Source: Candolleomyces eurysporus (Eukaryota > Basidiomycota > Agaricomycetes > Agaricales > Psathyrellaceae). Taken from it: a DNA stretch of 33,025 bases. The translations under genes were made by a program, and so were the position numbers. The notes under the pieces are model-generated. The model saw only the letters and a list, made by a program, of their open reading frames with translations, was not told the origin of the DNA and did no database searches. Positions 10,310 to 19,813 of this stretch are shown one piece after another. The stretch lies in assembly GCA_027579435.1 (NCBI GenBank), contig JANBPK010001289.1:1-33025 (forward strand). Direction: 5' to 3'. Positions within the stretch are counted from its first letter, which is position 1. Each line of letters opens with the position of its first letter.

Positions 10310-11006
10310 ACCCACGTTCATTGAGTTCATGCATCTCCTTTGAGAGAAATGTGTTCCATTTGCTGACACCTTTAAGAGGATGGACTGTCAAGCACGTGAT
10401 GGCTTGAGTGATGACGCTGATACGACCATGTTCGCTTTTTCACGAATAAATACCCATTTTATTGAATATTGTTTATAATTCAATTAACGGTCGTGTCTAT
10501 TTAATCTCTACCCTATGAAATCCATCCAGTATGGAGATAACTTGTGCGGTGTGAAGGATAATTTACAAGTACACTACTCTTGGGTTCACGAGAGTTGGAG
10601 TCTACTCGAGGACTGCCGACTTGGAGGCACGCCCACCATATACCCAAGATTAGGGTTTAGTAAGCTAGCTGGTTGGTGCCGCTTCAGATTAAACGGCCTA
10701 CCCTGCAGCTGAAAGGCTCCATTTCACTACTAAAGCAATAGAGGTGGCTCCCTAGGCTCTAAAGGTACCTACCCTCTCGTGTGGCCTCACACTAATCGAG
10801 TATATTCAGTGCTAGAGCAGTGGGGCAAGTCCCTAAGCACATAAAGAGATGCGCAGCACGGTTTTGGCACATCAAACAGCATGATGGCTGGCGTGGCACA
10901 AGAAAGGAGCTCAAAGTACTCTGAAAGGAAGGTTGTTCATGGAAAGAGATAACTGGGAGGGCAGTCACAAGGGACTTGCCAAGATAAATCTAATGGCGCG
11001 AAAGAC
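10310..11006. other. Intergenic region without a recognisable gene
   Basis: No supported coding frame or RNA gene. It borders the inverted-duplication arm that begins at 11007, and the right window edge presumably continues into a copy of this stretch. Confidence 0.4.
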
Positions 11007-11386
11007 AGGACGAGCACCAGAGCTGACAGTGCCAGGTCTGCATACACCTGGCAAATGCATGTCCATACTCTATTGAACGCCAATATGCAAGAGAAAGGGA
11101 CGAAATAACAACTCCTTAAAGAACAATAGAGAGGGGCATGGATGTAGGTATGTGGAGCAGATGTTCATCCACGCTTGTATCAATAGATTACCGCTCTCGA
11201 ATATTTAAAACGAGATTCTGATCGCCACTCGCGGTGATTTTTGAGGCCTTTATATGCCAACGGTCCCACCAAACCGACCACCTTACGATGCCTGGTCAAC
11301 AGATTGGATACTTGACGATACGATCGTGAATCACCCTACTGAATGACGACATACAGGACAGTCAGGGAGATAGACTAACCTTGCTT
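11007..11386 (-). repeat. Arm of near-identical inverted duplication (partner 32646-33025)
   Basis: The reverse complement of this stretch matches 32646-33025 almost base for base. I noticed one substitution in about 370 positions plus small differences at the inner end. The related sequence at 30220-30610, downstream of the intact FPPS gene, is clearly more diverged. The match stops only because the window ends, so the true arm may be longer. Confidence 0.85.
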
Positions 11387-11608
11387 CGACTCACATCACT
11401 TTAATCGATTGGTATACAACAATCCCATATTCTATATGACAAATGGCAATTGAACACTGTACGATTTGATTAGGAGGATATGCTTTCTTGAATTCTCTTC
11501 AGCTCCCCGGCCTACCTCCTGCCCTGACCCTTTCGCCCCTCACCGTGTTCCTCTCTATGCTCCCCTTTCCTCTCCTTGTGCACCAGCTCTTCAACGTCCC
11601 TCGCTCGT
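11387..11608 (-). repeat. FPPS 3' flank, duplicated copy
   Basis: Reads, on the minus strand, as a diverged copy of 29974-30170 downstream of the intact FPPS gene. Shared strings include GCTGAAGAGAATTCAAGAAA and CTAATCAAATCGTACAGTGT. It shows that the duplication carried the FPPS terminator region as well as its last exons. Confidence 0.7.
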
Positions 11609-12280
11609 TTACTTTCTCCTCTTATAAATCTTGCCCAGGAAACTCTCAAACACGGCCTTTTTCAACCCGCCCTCCTTCTCCTCTACACTACCAATCCTGC
11701 CTTTAAGAATACCCACGACGGTCTCCTCATACTTCTCATACGCTCCCCTAATGTTCAGCTCCTCGTACACCGCCTTGACACGATTCTCGTGGACGGCTTG
11801 CGGGTCTTTCTTGCCGTAGTTTTTCTCCAAGACTTTCCGGAGCTCGGCCAGGCGCGCAGGGGTGAGCTTTGGGCCGAACGGGTTGCCCGAAGAGTTGGTA
11901 GACGAGGTGAGCAGAAGCGCGGTGTTGATGACCCAAGCAAACTTGTTGTCGACGATGTCGGTACCGATCTTGCCCAGAACTTCGGGCGTGGCGCTGTAAT
12001 CCAACCAATCACCCTGGACCTGGAAGTACTCGCCGAGGGGGATGAGGATGGAGAGTGCGATGGTGTAGGGATCGGCGTTTGCGGGGAGGGCGGTCGTGGT
12101 GGATGGTGCAGAACTACCATATTAGAGCGAGAGTGTACGGTTAGCGTAGACTCGGGAAGGAAAAGAAACAGGCGGGCACTTACCCATCGGTAGGCACCAA
12201 AGCAGTACCCTTCAACGAGAACTTGGGAGGGTTCTCGGTCGGGTAGGGGATCCCGGTCGGGTAGGGGATCCCGCTGATCA
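11609..12280 (-). pseudogene. 5'-truncated copy of farnesyl diphosphate synthase (exons 5-6 only)
   Basis: The minus strand carries part of exon 5 (12280-12184), an intron (12183-12114) and a full-length 505-nt exon 6 (12113-11609), collinear with the intact gene at 28350-29973. Exon 6 stays open to the same stop. Homology ends abruptly at TGATCAGCGG (12280), so exons 1-4, the first Asp-rich motif included, are missing. Two lesions stand out. An 18-bp unit is duplicated in tandem in exon 5 (12237-12254 and 12255-12272), adding six residues in frame (GIPYPT repeated). The first Asp of the second DDxxD motif is Gly (codon 12013-12011 GGT; QGDWLD instead of QDDWLD). I count six other substitutions in exon 6, one being FA for CS after DNK. 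It cannot be an active prenyl synthase on its own. Confidence 0.85.
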
Positions 12281-12340
12281 GGAATGAGCTTGGCAACCTG
12301 GTACGACCAATAAAAGATAAAGTCNAAAAAAAGAAACAAC

Positions 12341-12466
12341 CTGCATGTACTCATCCTCATTCGGCGACATTAGAACACGCATCTTCGCAACTCGCAACAT
12401 GGTGCAGTCAATACTCATTTTTATTACAGGTCGCCACGGGCGGACAGGTTGAGGATTGTTGGTGGA
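12341..12466 (-). other. Open exon-like segment joined upstream of the FPPS fragment
   Basis: After a good acceptor (GTTTACAG) the minus strand is open for 42 codons and contains MLRVAKMRVLMSPNEDEYMQ. It then meets a weak donor (GTTGTT), a 60-bp T-rich intron-like stretch with an N, and acceptor TACCAG just before the FPPS homology. I do not recognise the peptide. It may be a piece of another gene fused here by the rearrangement, giving a chimeric transcript, or coincidence. Confidence 0.3.
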
Positions 12467-12827
12467 CTGTAAACATGTTTATCAGTAGGGCTTGTCGTCC
12501 GTCAACTACGACCACACGAAGAGAAGGAGAGACGACTACTAAAAGGGAATCGGAGCGAGCAACGAACCAGGAATCGATTGGATCAACGAAGGAGAAACAG
12601 GTGGATAACGTACCTTCCCACCGATCTTCCACTACTGGTGACTACCATCCTAACCTTACCTTTCTGACTTGGGCCACGCGTCCGAGGTCTGTTCACTTGA
12701 TTCAGATGCCCCGGTCTAAGGAACGCAAGCTATTAAAATCTTATCTTACCTTATAAAGCGCTCATCTTTTCCATTCCTCTTTCCTCTGCCAAGGAACGAA
12801 TTCCCTTCTTACGTACTGTCTTTTAAT
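12467..12827. other. Intergenic region
   Basis: No supported gene. Lies between the chimeric exon-like segment and a cluster of tRNA-like sequences and could contain their upstream promoter sequence. Confidence 0.4.
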
Positions 12828-12923
12828 TCGGGCATAGTGCAAAGGCAGCACGTCACAATTCTCCAGTCCATTCGGACATAAGTGAGGTTAGATGGAGATC
12901 GGGGTTCGATTCCCCGTGCTCGA
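12828..12923 (+). tRNA. tRNA-like gene, isotype unresolved, probably intron-containing
   Basis: Acceptor arms TCGGGCA (12828-12834) and TGCTCGA (12917-12923) pair over seven positions with one G-U. The D arm GTGC-AAAGGCA-GCAC matches the pol III A box, and the T arm CGGGG-TTCGATT-CCCCG is a perfect B box. A TTTT run lies about 50 bp downstream. The middle (about 47 nt) is too long for a plain anticodon arm. It contains the hairpin GTCC-ATTC-GGAC, as tRNA introns often do, and I could not fix the anticodon with confidence. It may be functional or a recently decayed tRNA. Confidence 0.5.
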
Positions 12924-12990
12924 TGAATGTCAGGTGTGACTAGTGACTGACGCTCTTCCTCTCTTCAATCCAGTTTTGTCTTTCGTTTAA

Positions 12991-13097
12991 GGCATATAGT
13001 GTAAAGGCAGCACTTACATCTCAGCATTAGCACCAAGCAAAGCGACTGGGGCATTCCTTGGTCGCTAGTGGAGGGTTTTGCACCCTTACAGGATGCC
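12991..13097 (+). pseudogene. tRNA-like pseudogene
   Basis: Starts GGCATATAGTGTAAAGGCAGCAC, which is very close to the 5' half of the tRNA-like sequence at 12828 and matches the A box. It ends with GGATGCC, able to pair with the first five bases. The T arm lacks the TTCGA loop, so the B box is gone. Confidence 0.4.
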
Positions 13098-13295
13098 AAC
13101 TTTAACAGCTTTTTTCGGTGGGGATGGGGACGGGCGGCTACAGGGGCGAGTGCCGGATGGCCACGCTGACCGTCTCAAGTCGTGTTGTCAGGCTCAATGT
13201 TGAGCGTCGCGTTACAGATAAATACACGACGAACGTATTCCTAGCTGATCGTCTTAGTGAGGAGTTGACCAGGTCGACTCGGCGCCTAAAACGTC

Positions 13296-13378
13296 TTCGG
13301 GTACGAGGAATCGAACCTCGAGAGCCATTTGTTCCGTGTCGGAAGTTATTGGGCGTGTTACCTTTACACCATACCCGA
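13296..13378 (-). tRNA. tRNA-like gene, isotype unresolved, probably intron-containing
   Basis: On the minus strand, acceptor arms TCGGGTA and TACCCGA pair perfectly over 7 bp, followed by A as discriminator. The D arm is GTGT-AAAGGTA-ACAC and the T arm CGAGG-TTCGATT-CCTCG is perfect. The central 33 nt hold a hairpin TTCCG-ACA-CGGAA and do not give a clean anticodon stem without an intron, so I leave the isotype open. Both internal pol III promoter boxes are intact. Confidence 0.6.
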
Positions 13379-13869
13379 ATGTGTGAATAATGACATGATG
13401 ACAGATGACGTCGTAAAAAATTGTTGACAAGATGTGTTGATGGATACGCAATATGATATGATATTGGAGATCTCGTTCTTACGAGGAATGGGGTGAGAGA
13501 TTAAAGTCTTTGACTTAGCGACAAGGTGGTACGCGATCACTGCTCTTCCGTGCTCCCACTACCTCGCAAGTCGCTCAATCGCTGTGTATAGCGGGGGATT
13601 GTTGTCGAAGAATCCACCACAATATGTATTCCATAGTGGCTATGTGTAATCTGTCTCTAGTTACCATGGAGCGGCGGCGATGGGGAAGAGCACCTTGCGC
13701 GCTCTCATGATTTGTCTGCAGCCTTCCTCAATGAGCACCTTGCGCGCTCTCACGATTTGTCTGGAGCCTTCCTCAACGAGCACCGACGCGTGGGTGGGCT
13801 TACACTGTGCAAGTAAGCACTCCTAATCAAGACGGAAATTTTGAGTTACTGTCTTGCGCAAGTCTGAGC
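13379..13869. other. Non-coding stretch with a short direct repeat
   Basis: No gene seen. A 20-odd-bp phrase containing GAGCACCTTGCGCGCTCTCA occurs twice about 45 bp apart (about 13687 and 13732). Confidence 0.4.
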
Positions 13870-14090
13870 TACACTTCAGGGAGGGTTGCGTGCTACCTGT
13901 GAGACTGCTAAAGAGATAAGGTCAACCGCGAATGTTCTGCGACAGTCAAAGATCACTCGACACGNAAACTACAAACTCGGCCGCCCGAGGCCCATCGTCT
14001 GAAATAATCTACAAAGGCTAGCCAGTAAAGATTACACGAAGCACATACGCGATGAAAAGGAGTTAATTGGAAGGTGCACGAAATGCAACC

Positions 14091-14880
14091 TTACCAAGGG
14101 CCAAAAATAACGGTACTCGAACCCGAGGTGTCCTCCTTGTCGAGACATTGCGCTCGTAGTCCCACTGTTGGGTCCAGCATTTCAATTTAGCTATACGTAA
14201 AGAATGCGTTAGGCTTGTGGAATAGACTTGCGTTGATGGACCCTCCGTCTCCTTCGCGCAAAAAAATCCCGGACTTAAACCGGTAAACTTCGTATCTAAC
14301 AACAGATATTAACGTCTGGGATGAATTTGAAGAAAATTTGCTACTCATACCCAATTGTTTGAGTCCATAGAGAACAGAGAATTTCACGTGGTCATGACCC
14401 CCATCTTCGTCTTGTTCGCCGTCAAAGTCTTTGGAGTGTGAAAGATGGCAAATCACCCAGTTGTAACGCGGGTCTCGCTTGCTGGCCAAATCAACGAAGT
14501 TTCTGGTATACTTCTCGCGTGCTTAAAAATCATTCAGCCAGTTAGAGGATAAAAAAAAAAAACGAAATCTTATAGTACTTACTTCTTTANTCNATCCCCG
14601 ATTNGTCACCAAACCATCTCTCACAAAGAGCGACGATGCCCTGAGCGACGAAACTGACTGCAATTGGGACTTGCCAAGCAACTAGAGGGGCATCGATTGT
14701 GCCGTCGCCATCCTATGAGTGATCGCCCCTGCCAATATGGTAGGAGGGAAAGTGGTAGTTCACCCCCGCCGCCCCCAATGGTCAGGACGACGGTCGGAGG
14801 CGTAGGTCCCTCGGGGGATTGCGCCACGGGGAGGGTTGCGACACGGCTAGGAACAACAGCAAGAAGCTTGTAAACCACAC
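14091..14880 (-). pseudogene. Secreted-protein family, copy A (dead)
   Basis: Aligns part by part with the intact copy at 19074-19813 but carries several lesions. The start codon position reads GTG (14880-14878) and no replacement ATG gives the signal peptide. A deletion in the signal-peptide region shifts the frame. Exon 1 ends in ambiguous bases (14590-14604). The acceptor of exon 2 has lost one base (TTTAAG|CACG for TTTAG|GCACG). The donor of intron 3 is GC (14274 region, GCAAGT) instead of GT, and one base is missing in exon 4 so that the conserved end is misread. Exon 2 still reads YNWVICHLSHSKDFDG but has lost the tryptophan after the conserved Asp (DGGHDH instead of DWDHDH). Confidence 0.8.
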
Positions 14881-15039
14881 GGTTGTGTCAAAGGTGTGTG
14901 CGACTAGCGCTAGAGTGTTAATATGCGTCTTGGTAAGCCATAAATCCAAACCATAGATTTGCCTCATGTCCTTCATCTCCAATATTTCCCGCCATGTGTG
15001 CAGTACATTTGCTAACCTTCACCGAGGGGCTGGGTCATC

Positions 15040-15835
15040 AGACACAACACAATCCCGCATGTGACACCACAATAAAAATAAGCTGCGACCCTAGGGATAG
15101 GTCGATCATTCGAGAAGAAGGTGATGTTCCAGGGCGGGTATGCACACGACCGCCCAATACAATAGGGCGCTAGTAAGTCCGAATGGACTGAAGCTCCGTA
15201 CCTAACGCCTTTCTCTGTTAAACCAGTCGAGAAATATACACGTAGGCGCTGGAATGGTCGAGCCTTCTTTTTGTTGTGGCTTTTGCTGCTGCAAATCCGA
15301 GGTCAGTCAAGGCAGTTAAGTGAGCCCAGCTACTGGTAGGCCTCCTCAGAGCCGTCACATGCCACAGTCACACGTTCGCACATGTGTCAGGAATTAACCG
15401 TTTGAGACGACAGATCCTTATCATCCAGGGTTTTAATTCAGTCGCGTCTTGTCTGGGCTATGTTTTCCTCTGACAACTCAACATCAGGGTAAACGGGGTC
15501 AAAACCAGCTTTCGGAATCGATCGGAAGCCGATGCGTGACAAGTCAACTCCGAACCTAGGGATAGATCAATCATCAAGGATAAAACTAGTGTCTCGGGAT
15601 GGGTGCGTGCACGACCCGGTACAACTGGGCACTGGCGAGCTCCGAGTGGACTGAAGCTCCCCTACCAAAGCCCTTATTTGTTGAATCAGTTTGAAAATAT
15701 ATGCGTATGCGCTGGAACGGTGGATCTTCACTTGTTTTGCGGCTCCTACTACGGCAATTGCAAATTGGAGGTCAGTTAAGATAGTCGGGTGGACTAAGTG
15801 ACTGCGAATTTAGTTTCGGGATCAATCGGAAAACC
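15040..15835. repeat. 440-bp tandem repeat array 1 (two copies)
   Basis: Marker phrase ending GAATGGACTGAAGCTCC or close variants ends near 15190 and again near 15655, a period of about 464 bp. Units also share GGGATAGGTCGATCA, a GCTGCTGCAAAT-type phrase and TCGGAATCGATCGGAAGCC. No coding frame is conserved. Confidence 0.75.
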
Positions 15836-16060
15836 ATGCGTGTCACCCTCGTGTCTCAGGCGCTGTGACAAGCGCTCACCGAACGAACCAGCAAGTTGGG
15901 TAGTAGGGACAGTAAAAAAACTGATTGATTAATCCGCATTCTCCCTCATAGTACGCATTCTCTGCCCTCGAAGCAAGCTAATACCATCTGAGCGTGACAC
16001 GGCTAGAAAAGGATGAAGACTCGCCGCGATCAATCATGAGCGTCAGGGACCCCTAAAGGT

Positions 16061-16430
16061 CGATAGCATTACTTGCGTTGGGTCGCACAGGCAAACTCTT
16101 ATATGTCAAAGCATCCTTGAGCGCTAATTTTGATGGCTGCTACTGGGCAGGCGAGGTTTCAGGGCTTTTTCTGTATCATCAAATTCCAAGTGGCAGCCAC
16201 GAATGAACGCTCAAGCTTGCTTTGACGAATGAGCATTTGCCGGCGCCACCACACACAAATAATGCTATCGACCTGATGAATCGCTGACACTCATACCTTA
16301 TTGTCTTTGATGGAGGCTAGGGCCATCATCGTACTACTTTGAAGATGGCTATGCCACGCTCAGATGGTATTAGCCTGCTGCCAAGGAGACGAGTGCGTAC
16401 GATAAGAGAGAATTTGCATTACTGATTCAA
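16061..16430. other. Spacer between macro-repeat units 1 and 2
   Basis: Not found in the same form in the other units apart from a short phrase (GGTCGATAGCATTA) shared with the tails at about 21560 and 27256. No gene seen. Confidence 0.4.
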
Positions 16431-16717
16431 TTTCTTTCACTGCGCTTACTATTTAACCTGCTGGTTCGTGTGATGAGCGCTTTCAATAGCGTCTGAGACA
16501 CAGAGCACTCACGCATCACTCCCTGAAATGTTAACCACGAATCTTCTGCGACGATCAAAATTCGGCACAACACAAAACTAGGAATTTGGCTGCCCCGAGA
16601 CCCATCGTCTGACATAGTGTACACAAGCTAGCAAAAAAAGACTACACTGGAGCGAACACATACGAGAATACCATGAAGAGAAGGTAAATGGAAATGGAAG
16701 GTACACGACATGCAGCC

Positions 16718-17498
16718 CTACAAAGTGCCAAAAACAACGGTACTCGAACCTGAGGAGTCCGTCCTGCTGAGAATATTGCCGCCGTAGGCCCACTGTTGGG
16801 TCCACCATTTGAATTTAGTTATGCGTGAAGAATGGGCTAGACTAATCGAATGGACTTACGTTGAGGAACCCTCCGTCTCCTTGGCGTACAAAAGTCCCGG
16901 ACCTGAACCAGTAGATCTCGTATCTGACAGGACGTGTTAAAGTCTGGGATGAACTTGAAGAAATGGTGCCTCTCATACCCGATTGTTCCGAGGAATACGG
17001 GGAACTCCTCATGAAGATGGCCCCAATCTTGGCCTTGAGCGCCGTCGAACCGAGTTTTGTGAGAAACATGACAGATGACCCAGTTGTAGCTAGAGTATTT
17101 CGCCCTGGCTAAACTAATAAAGTCCTGGGTATACTCCGAACGTGCCTAACATCACTCAGGCAGTGAGAAGATGAAAAAAAAACAACGAGCGGGTATACTA
17201 CTTACTCCTTTATCATCGGCAATTCTCTGAAAAATAGTTTCCACAATGCTGACGATGCCCTCAGCGATAATGTCGCCTTGCCGAGCAACTAGGTCGGCAT
17301 CAGCTGGGCCGTCGATATCCCTTTGAGAGATCGCACCCGCCGATGTGGCAGGGAAAGTGGTGGGCCCACCCTCGNCCCCCCCCAACGGCCAGNGATGATG
17401 GTAGGAGGCGTAAGTCCCTCAGCGGGTTGCGCTGTGGGGAGGCTGACGACACACGTCAAAAGCGCTAGGAACGACAGCAAGAAGTTTATGAACCGCAT
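16718..17498 (-). CDS. Small secreted protein, uncharacterised family, copy B
   Basis: Exons 17498-17216, 17145-16979, 16923-16860 and 16792-16718, with introns at the same positions and phases as copy C. It starts MRFINFLLSFLALLTCVVSL, a clear signal peptide. The mature core contains YNWVICHVSHKTRFDG, QGQDWGHLHEEF, IYWFRSGTFVRQGDGGFLN and a C-terminal RTDSSGSS. The predicted protein is about 195 residues. A run of eight G on the coding strand with two Ns nearby (17375 and 17393) leaves a one-base frame conflict in exon 1. This is either a sequencing problem or a real frameshift, so coding status is provisional. Function unknown. It differs most from C and D in the acidic/His segment (GHLH for DHDH). 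Confidence 0.6.
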
Positions 17499-17689
17499 GG
17501 CTGGAGAGGAATATGTGTCAAAGGTATCTGTGGCCAGAGGTAGAGTTCCGAGATGCCTCTTGGTGCGCTGTATATCTAAATTATGAATTCGCCTCGTGTT
17601 TTCCATCTTCCAAATTTTTTGCCGTCTGTTCAATACATTCACTACTGTCACCAAGAGGTTGGGTCATCGGATCACAGGACCCTGCATGT

Positions 17690-18570
17690 AATACGACAGT
17701 GGAAGTGAATTGCGGGCCTAGGGACAGGTCGGTCATGAAGGAAAAGTTAGTCCCAAGACAACTAGGCGCTGATGGCTTCGAATAGACTGAAGCTCGTAAG
17801 CTAAAGCCTTTATTTCTTATCCAACTCCAAGTCGAAAAATATGCGCGTAGGCGGTGGAACGGTCGAGCTTCGCTAGTTTTTCGGCTTTCGCTGCTGCAAA
17901 TTGGAGTTCAGTCAAAGCAGCCAGGTGGAGCAAGTTATTATTAGACATCCTCTGAATCATTTCACTCGACGGTCACAGGGTCACATATCTGTCATGAGTT
18001 GACCAATGAAACGGTACGGCGGGTTCTCATGATTTGGGGCGTTTATATGGTGGGGCTTTATCCAGGACTCTTGATCACTTTGAATGCCCAACATTATGGT
18101 GAATGGCGAAAACTCAGTTTACGGAAGCTGATGCGTGGCAAATTAACTGCGAGCAAAGGGATAGGAAGGAGAGAGTTAGTGTTTCAGGACGGGTACGCGC
18201 GCGAGCCAATACAACTGGGCATTGGTGAGTCTGAGTGGGCAGAAGCTCTTTAGCTAAAGTCCTTCTTTGCTCAACAAATCAAGAAGTGCGCGCGTAGTTG
18301 GTGGAATAATCGAGTTTTACTGGTTTCGCTGTTGAAAATTGGAGGTCAGTCAAGAAAGCTAGGCCGACAAGGTTACTATTAGGCTTCCTCTACTTCGTCA
18401 CACTCCAGTCACAAGGTCACATATGAGCCAAGATTCGACTGATGAGACGATAAGACGGGTTCTCATCATTTGGGGTGTTCATTCAGTAAATTCTTATCTA
18501 GGACTATGTATTGCTTTCAACGCCCAAAGTCATGGCGAATGGGATCAGAAATAGCTTTCGGAATCGATCA
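17690..18570. repeat. 440-bp tandem repeat array 2 (two copies)
   Basis: Marker phrases end near 17792 (AATAGACTGAAGCTC) and 18250 (GAGTGGGCAGAAGCTC), a period of about 450 bp. These copies are the most diverged from the others in the marker phrase. Confidence 0.75.
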
Positions 18571-19073
18571 GAAACTAATGCGTGTCGCCCTCGTGTCTCA
18601 GGAGTTATAACAAGCGCTCACCACACGAACCAGCAGGTTGAGTAGTCGAGGCAGTGAAAGAGATTGAAATAGTAGTCCGCATTCTCCCTCAGAATGTAGA
18701 ATCCTCGCCCTGGAAGCAATATAATGATATCTGAACGTGATGCGGCTATCTTTAAAGTTCAGAACAACGATGACTATACGCAATCAAAGACGAGAGAGTG
18801 AGTGTACGGGATTCCTCCGGTCGATACCTGTTATAGTGCCTGAGACACATAGCACCCAGCCACCACTCCCTGAAGTGTCCACCACGAATGTTCTGCAACG
18901 ATCAAAATTCAACATAAAACAAAACTAGGAATCTGGCTGCCCCAGGGCCTATCGTCCGAGATAATGTACAGAGGCTAGCAAAAAAAAGACTACACCGGAG
19001 CGCACACACGCACACATACGAGGATACGATGAAGAAAAGTAGCATGAAAATGGAAGGTACATGCGATTGAGCC

Positions 19074-19813
19074 TTACAAAGGGCCAAATCGGACAATACT
19101 TGAACCTGAGGAGTCCGTCCTGTCAAGGACATTGCCGCCGTAGGCCCACTGTTTGACGCACCATTTGATTTGAGTTATAATTAGAATGCGCTCGACTCAT
19201 CGAATGGACTCACGTTGAGGAACCCTCCGTCTCCTTCGCGCACAAAGATCCCGGACTTGAACCAGTAAATTTCATATCTGACAAGAGATATTGGCGTCTG
19301 TAATGAGCTCAAAGAGAATGTGCCTCTCGTACCCAATCGTTCCAAGGAAAACAGGGAATTCTTGATGGTCATGATCCCAATCTTCGCCTTGAGCGCCATC
19401 AAAGTCCGTGGAGTGATCCGTATGACAAATGACCCAGTTGTAGCCCGGGTATTGCGTCCTGGCCAACTGAATAAAGTCCTGGGTATACTCCGAGCGTGCC
19501 TAAATCCACTCAGACAGTGAGAGGGTGAAAAACGGCAACGAACGAGTATCATATTTACTCCTTTATCATCGGAAATTCTCTGCAAAATATTCTCTACAAG
19601 GCTGACGATGCCCTCAGCGACGACGCGAACTGCCACCGCTGGGATTTGTCGAGAAGCTAGATCGACACCGGTCGTGACTTCGCCATCCCTCTGAGAGATC
19701 ACTCCCGCCGATGTGGTAAGAGACCTAGATTCCTCAGATGGTTGCGCGGCGGGGAGGCCTGCGACACACGTCGAAAGTGCTAAGAAAGACAGCACGAGGT
19801 TGACAAATCGCAT
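19074..19813 (-). CDS. Small secreted protein, uncharacterised family, copy C (best-preserved)
   Basis: Four exons, 19813-19559, 19499-19333, 19277-19214 and 19148-19074, give 186 residues with no lesion. Introns are 59, 55 and 65 nt, all GT..AG, in phases 0, 2 and 0. Residues 1-20 (MRFVNLVLSFLALSTCVAGL) form a typical signal peptide, so secretion is expected. Residues 21-85 are variable and hydrophilic. The conserved core follows: YNWVICHTDHSTDFDG (105-120), QGEDWDHDHQEF (122-133), GTIGYEIYWFKSGIFVREGD (138-157) and NWAYGGN, ending RTDSSGSS near the C terminus. Residues kept in copies B, C and D include C110, H111, H114, D119, D125, W126, H128 and H130, which could form a metal or catalytic site. 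Only one Cys lies outside the signal peptide, so this is not a disulfide-rich effector. I do not recognise the family. Confidence 0.8.

Larger units (their letters stand above)
13870..16060 (-). repeat. Macro-repeat unit 1 (secreted-protein copy A, 440-bp array, tail)
   Basis: First of four homologous blocks. Order along the plus strand: 3' flank of the gene (ATGTTCTGCGACAGTCAAAG and similar phrases), the dead gene copy at 14091-14880, two 440-bp repeats, then a tail beginning GCGTGTCACCCTCGTGTCTC near 15838. The other blocks share each of these parts in the same order and orientation. Confidence 0.75.
16431..18790 (-). repeat. Macro-repeat unit 2 (secreted-protein copy B, array, tail)
   Basis: Same order as unit 1: 3' flank, gene copy B (16718-17498), two 440-bp repeats, tail from about 18571. 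The tail runs straight into the 3' flank of unit 3 near 18810, so units 2 and 3 are directly abutting. Confidence 0.75.

Noticed and set aside
11576..12193. Long plus-strand frame (205 codons) antisense to the truncated FPPS, with a matching one at 29437-30057 antisense to the intact gene
   Set aside because: Its presence in both copies follows from conserved sense codons; it has no ATG-led domain and low-information composition.
15040..18570. 440-bp repeats as coding (short frames inside each unit)
   Set aside because: Frames differ between units and are interrupted by indels; no conserved start, stop or amino-acid pattern.
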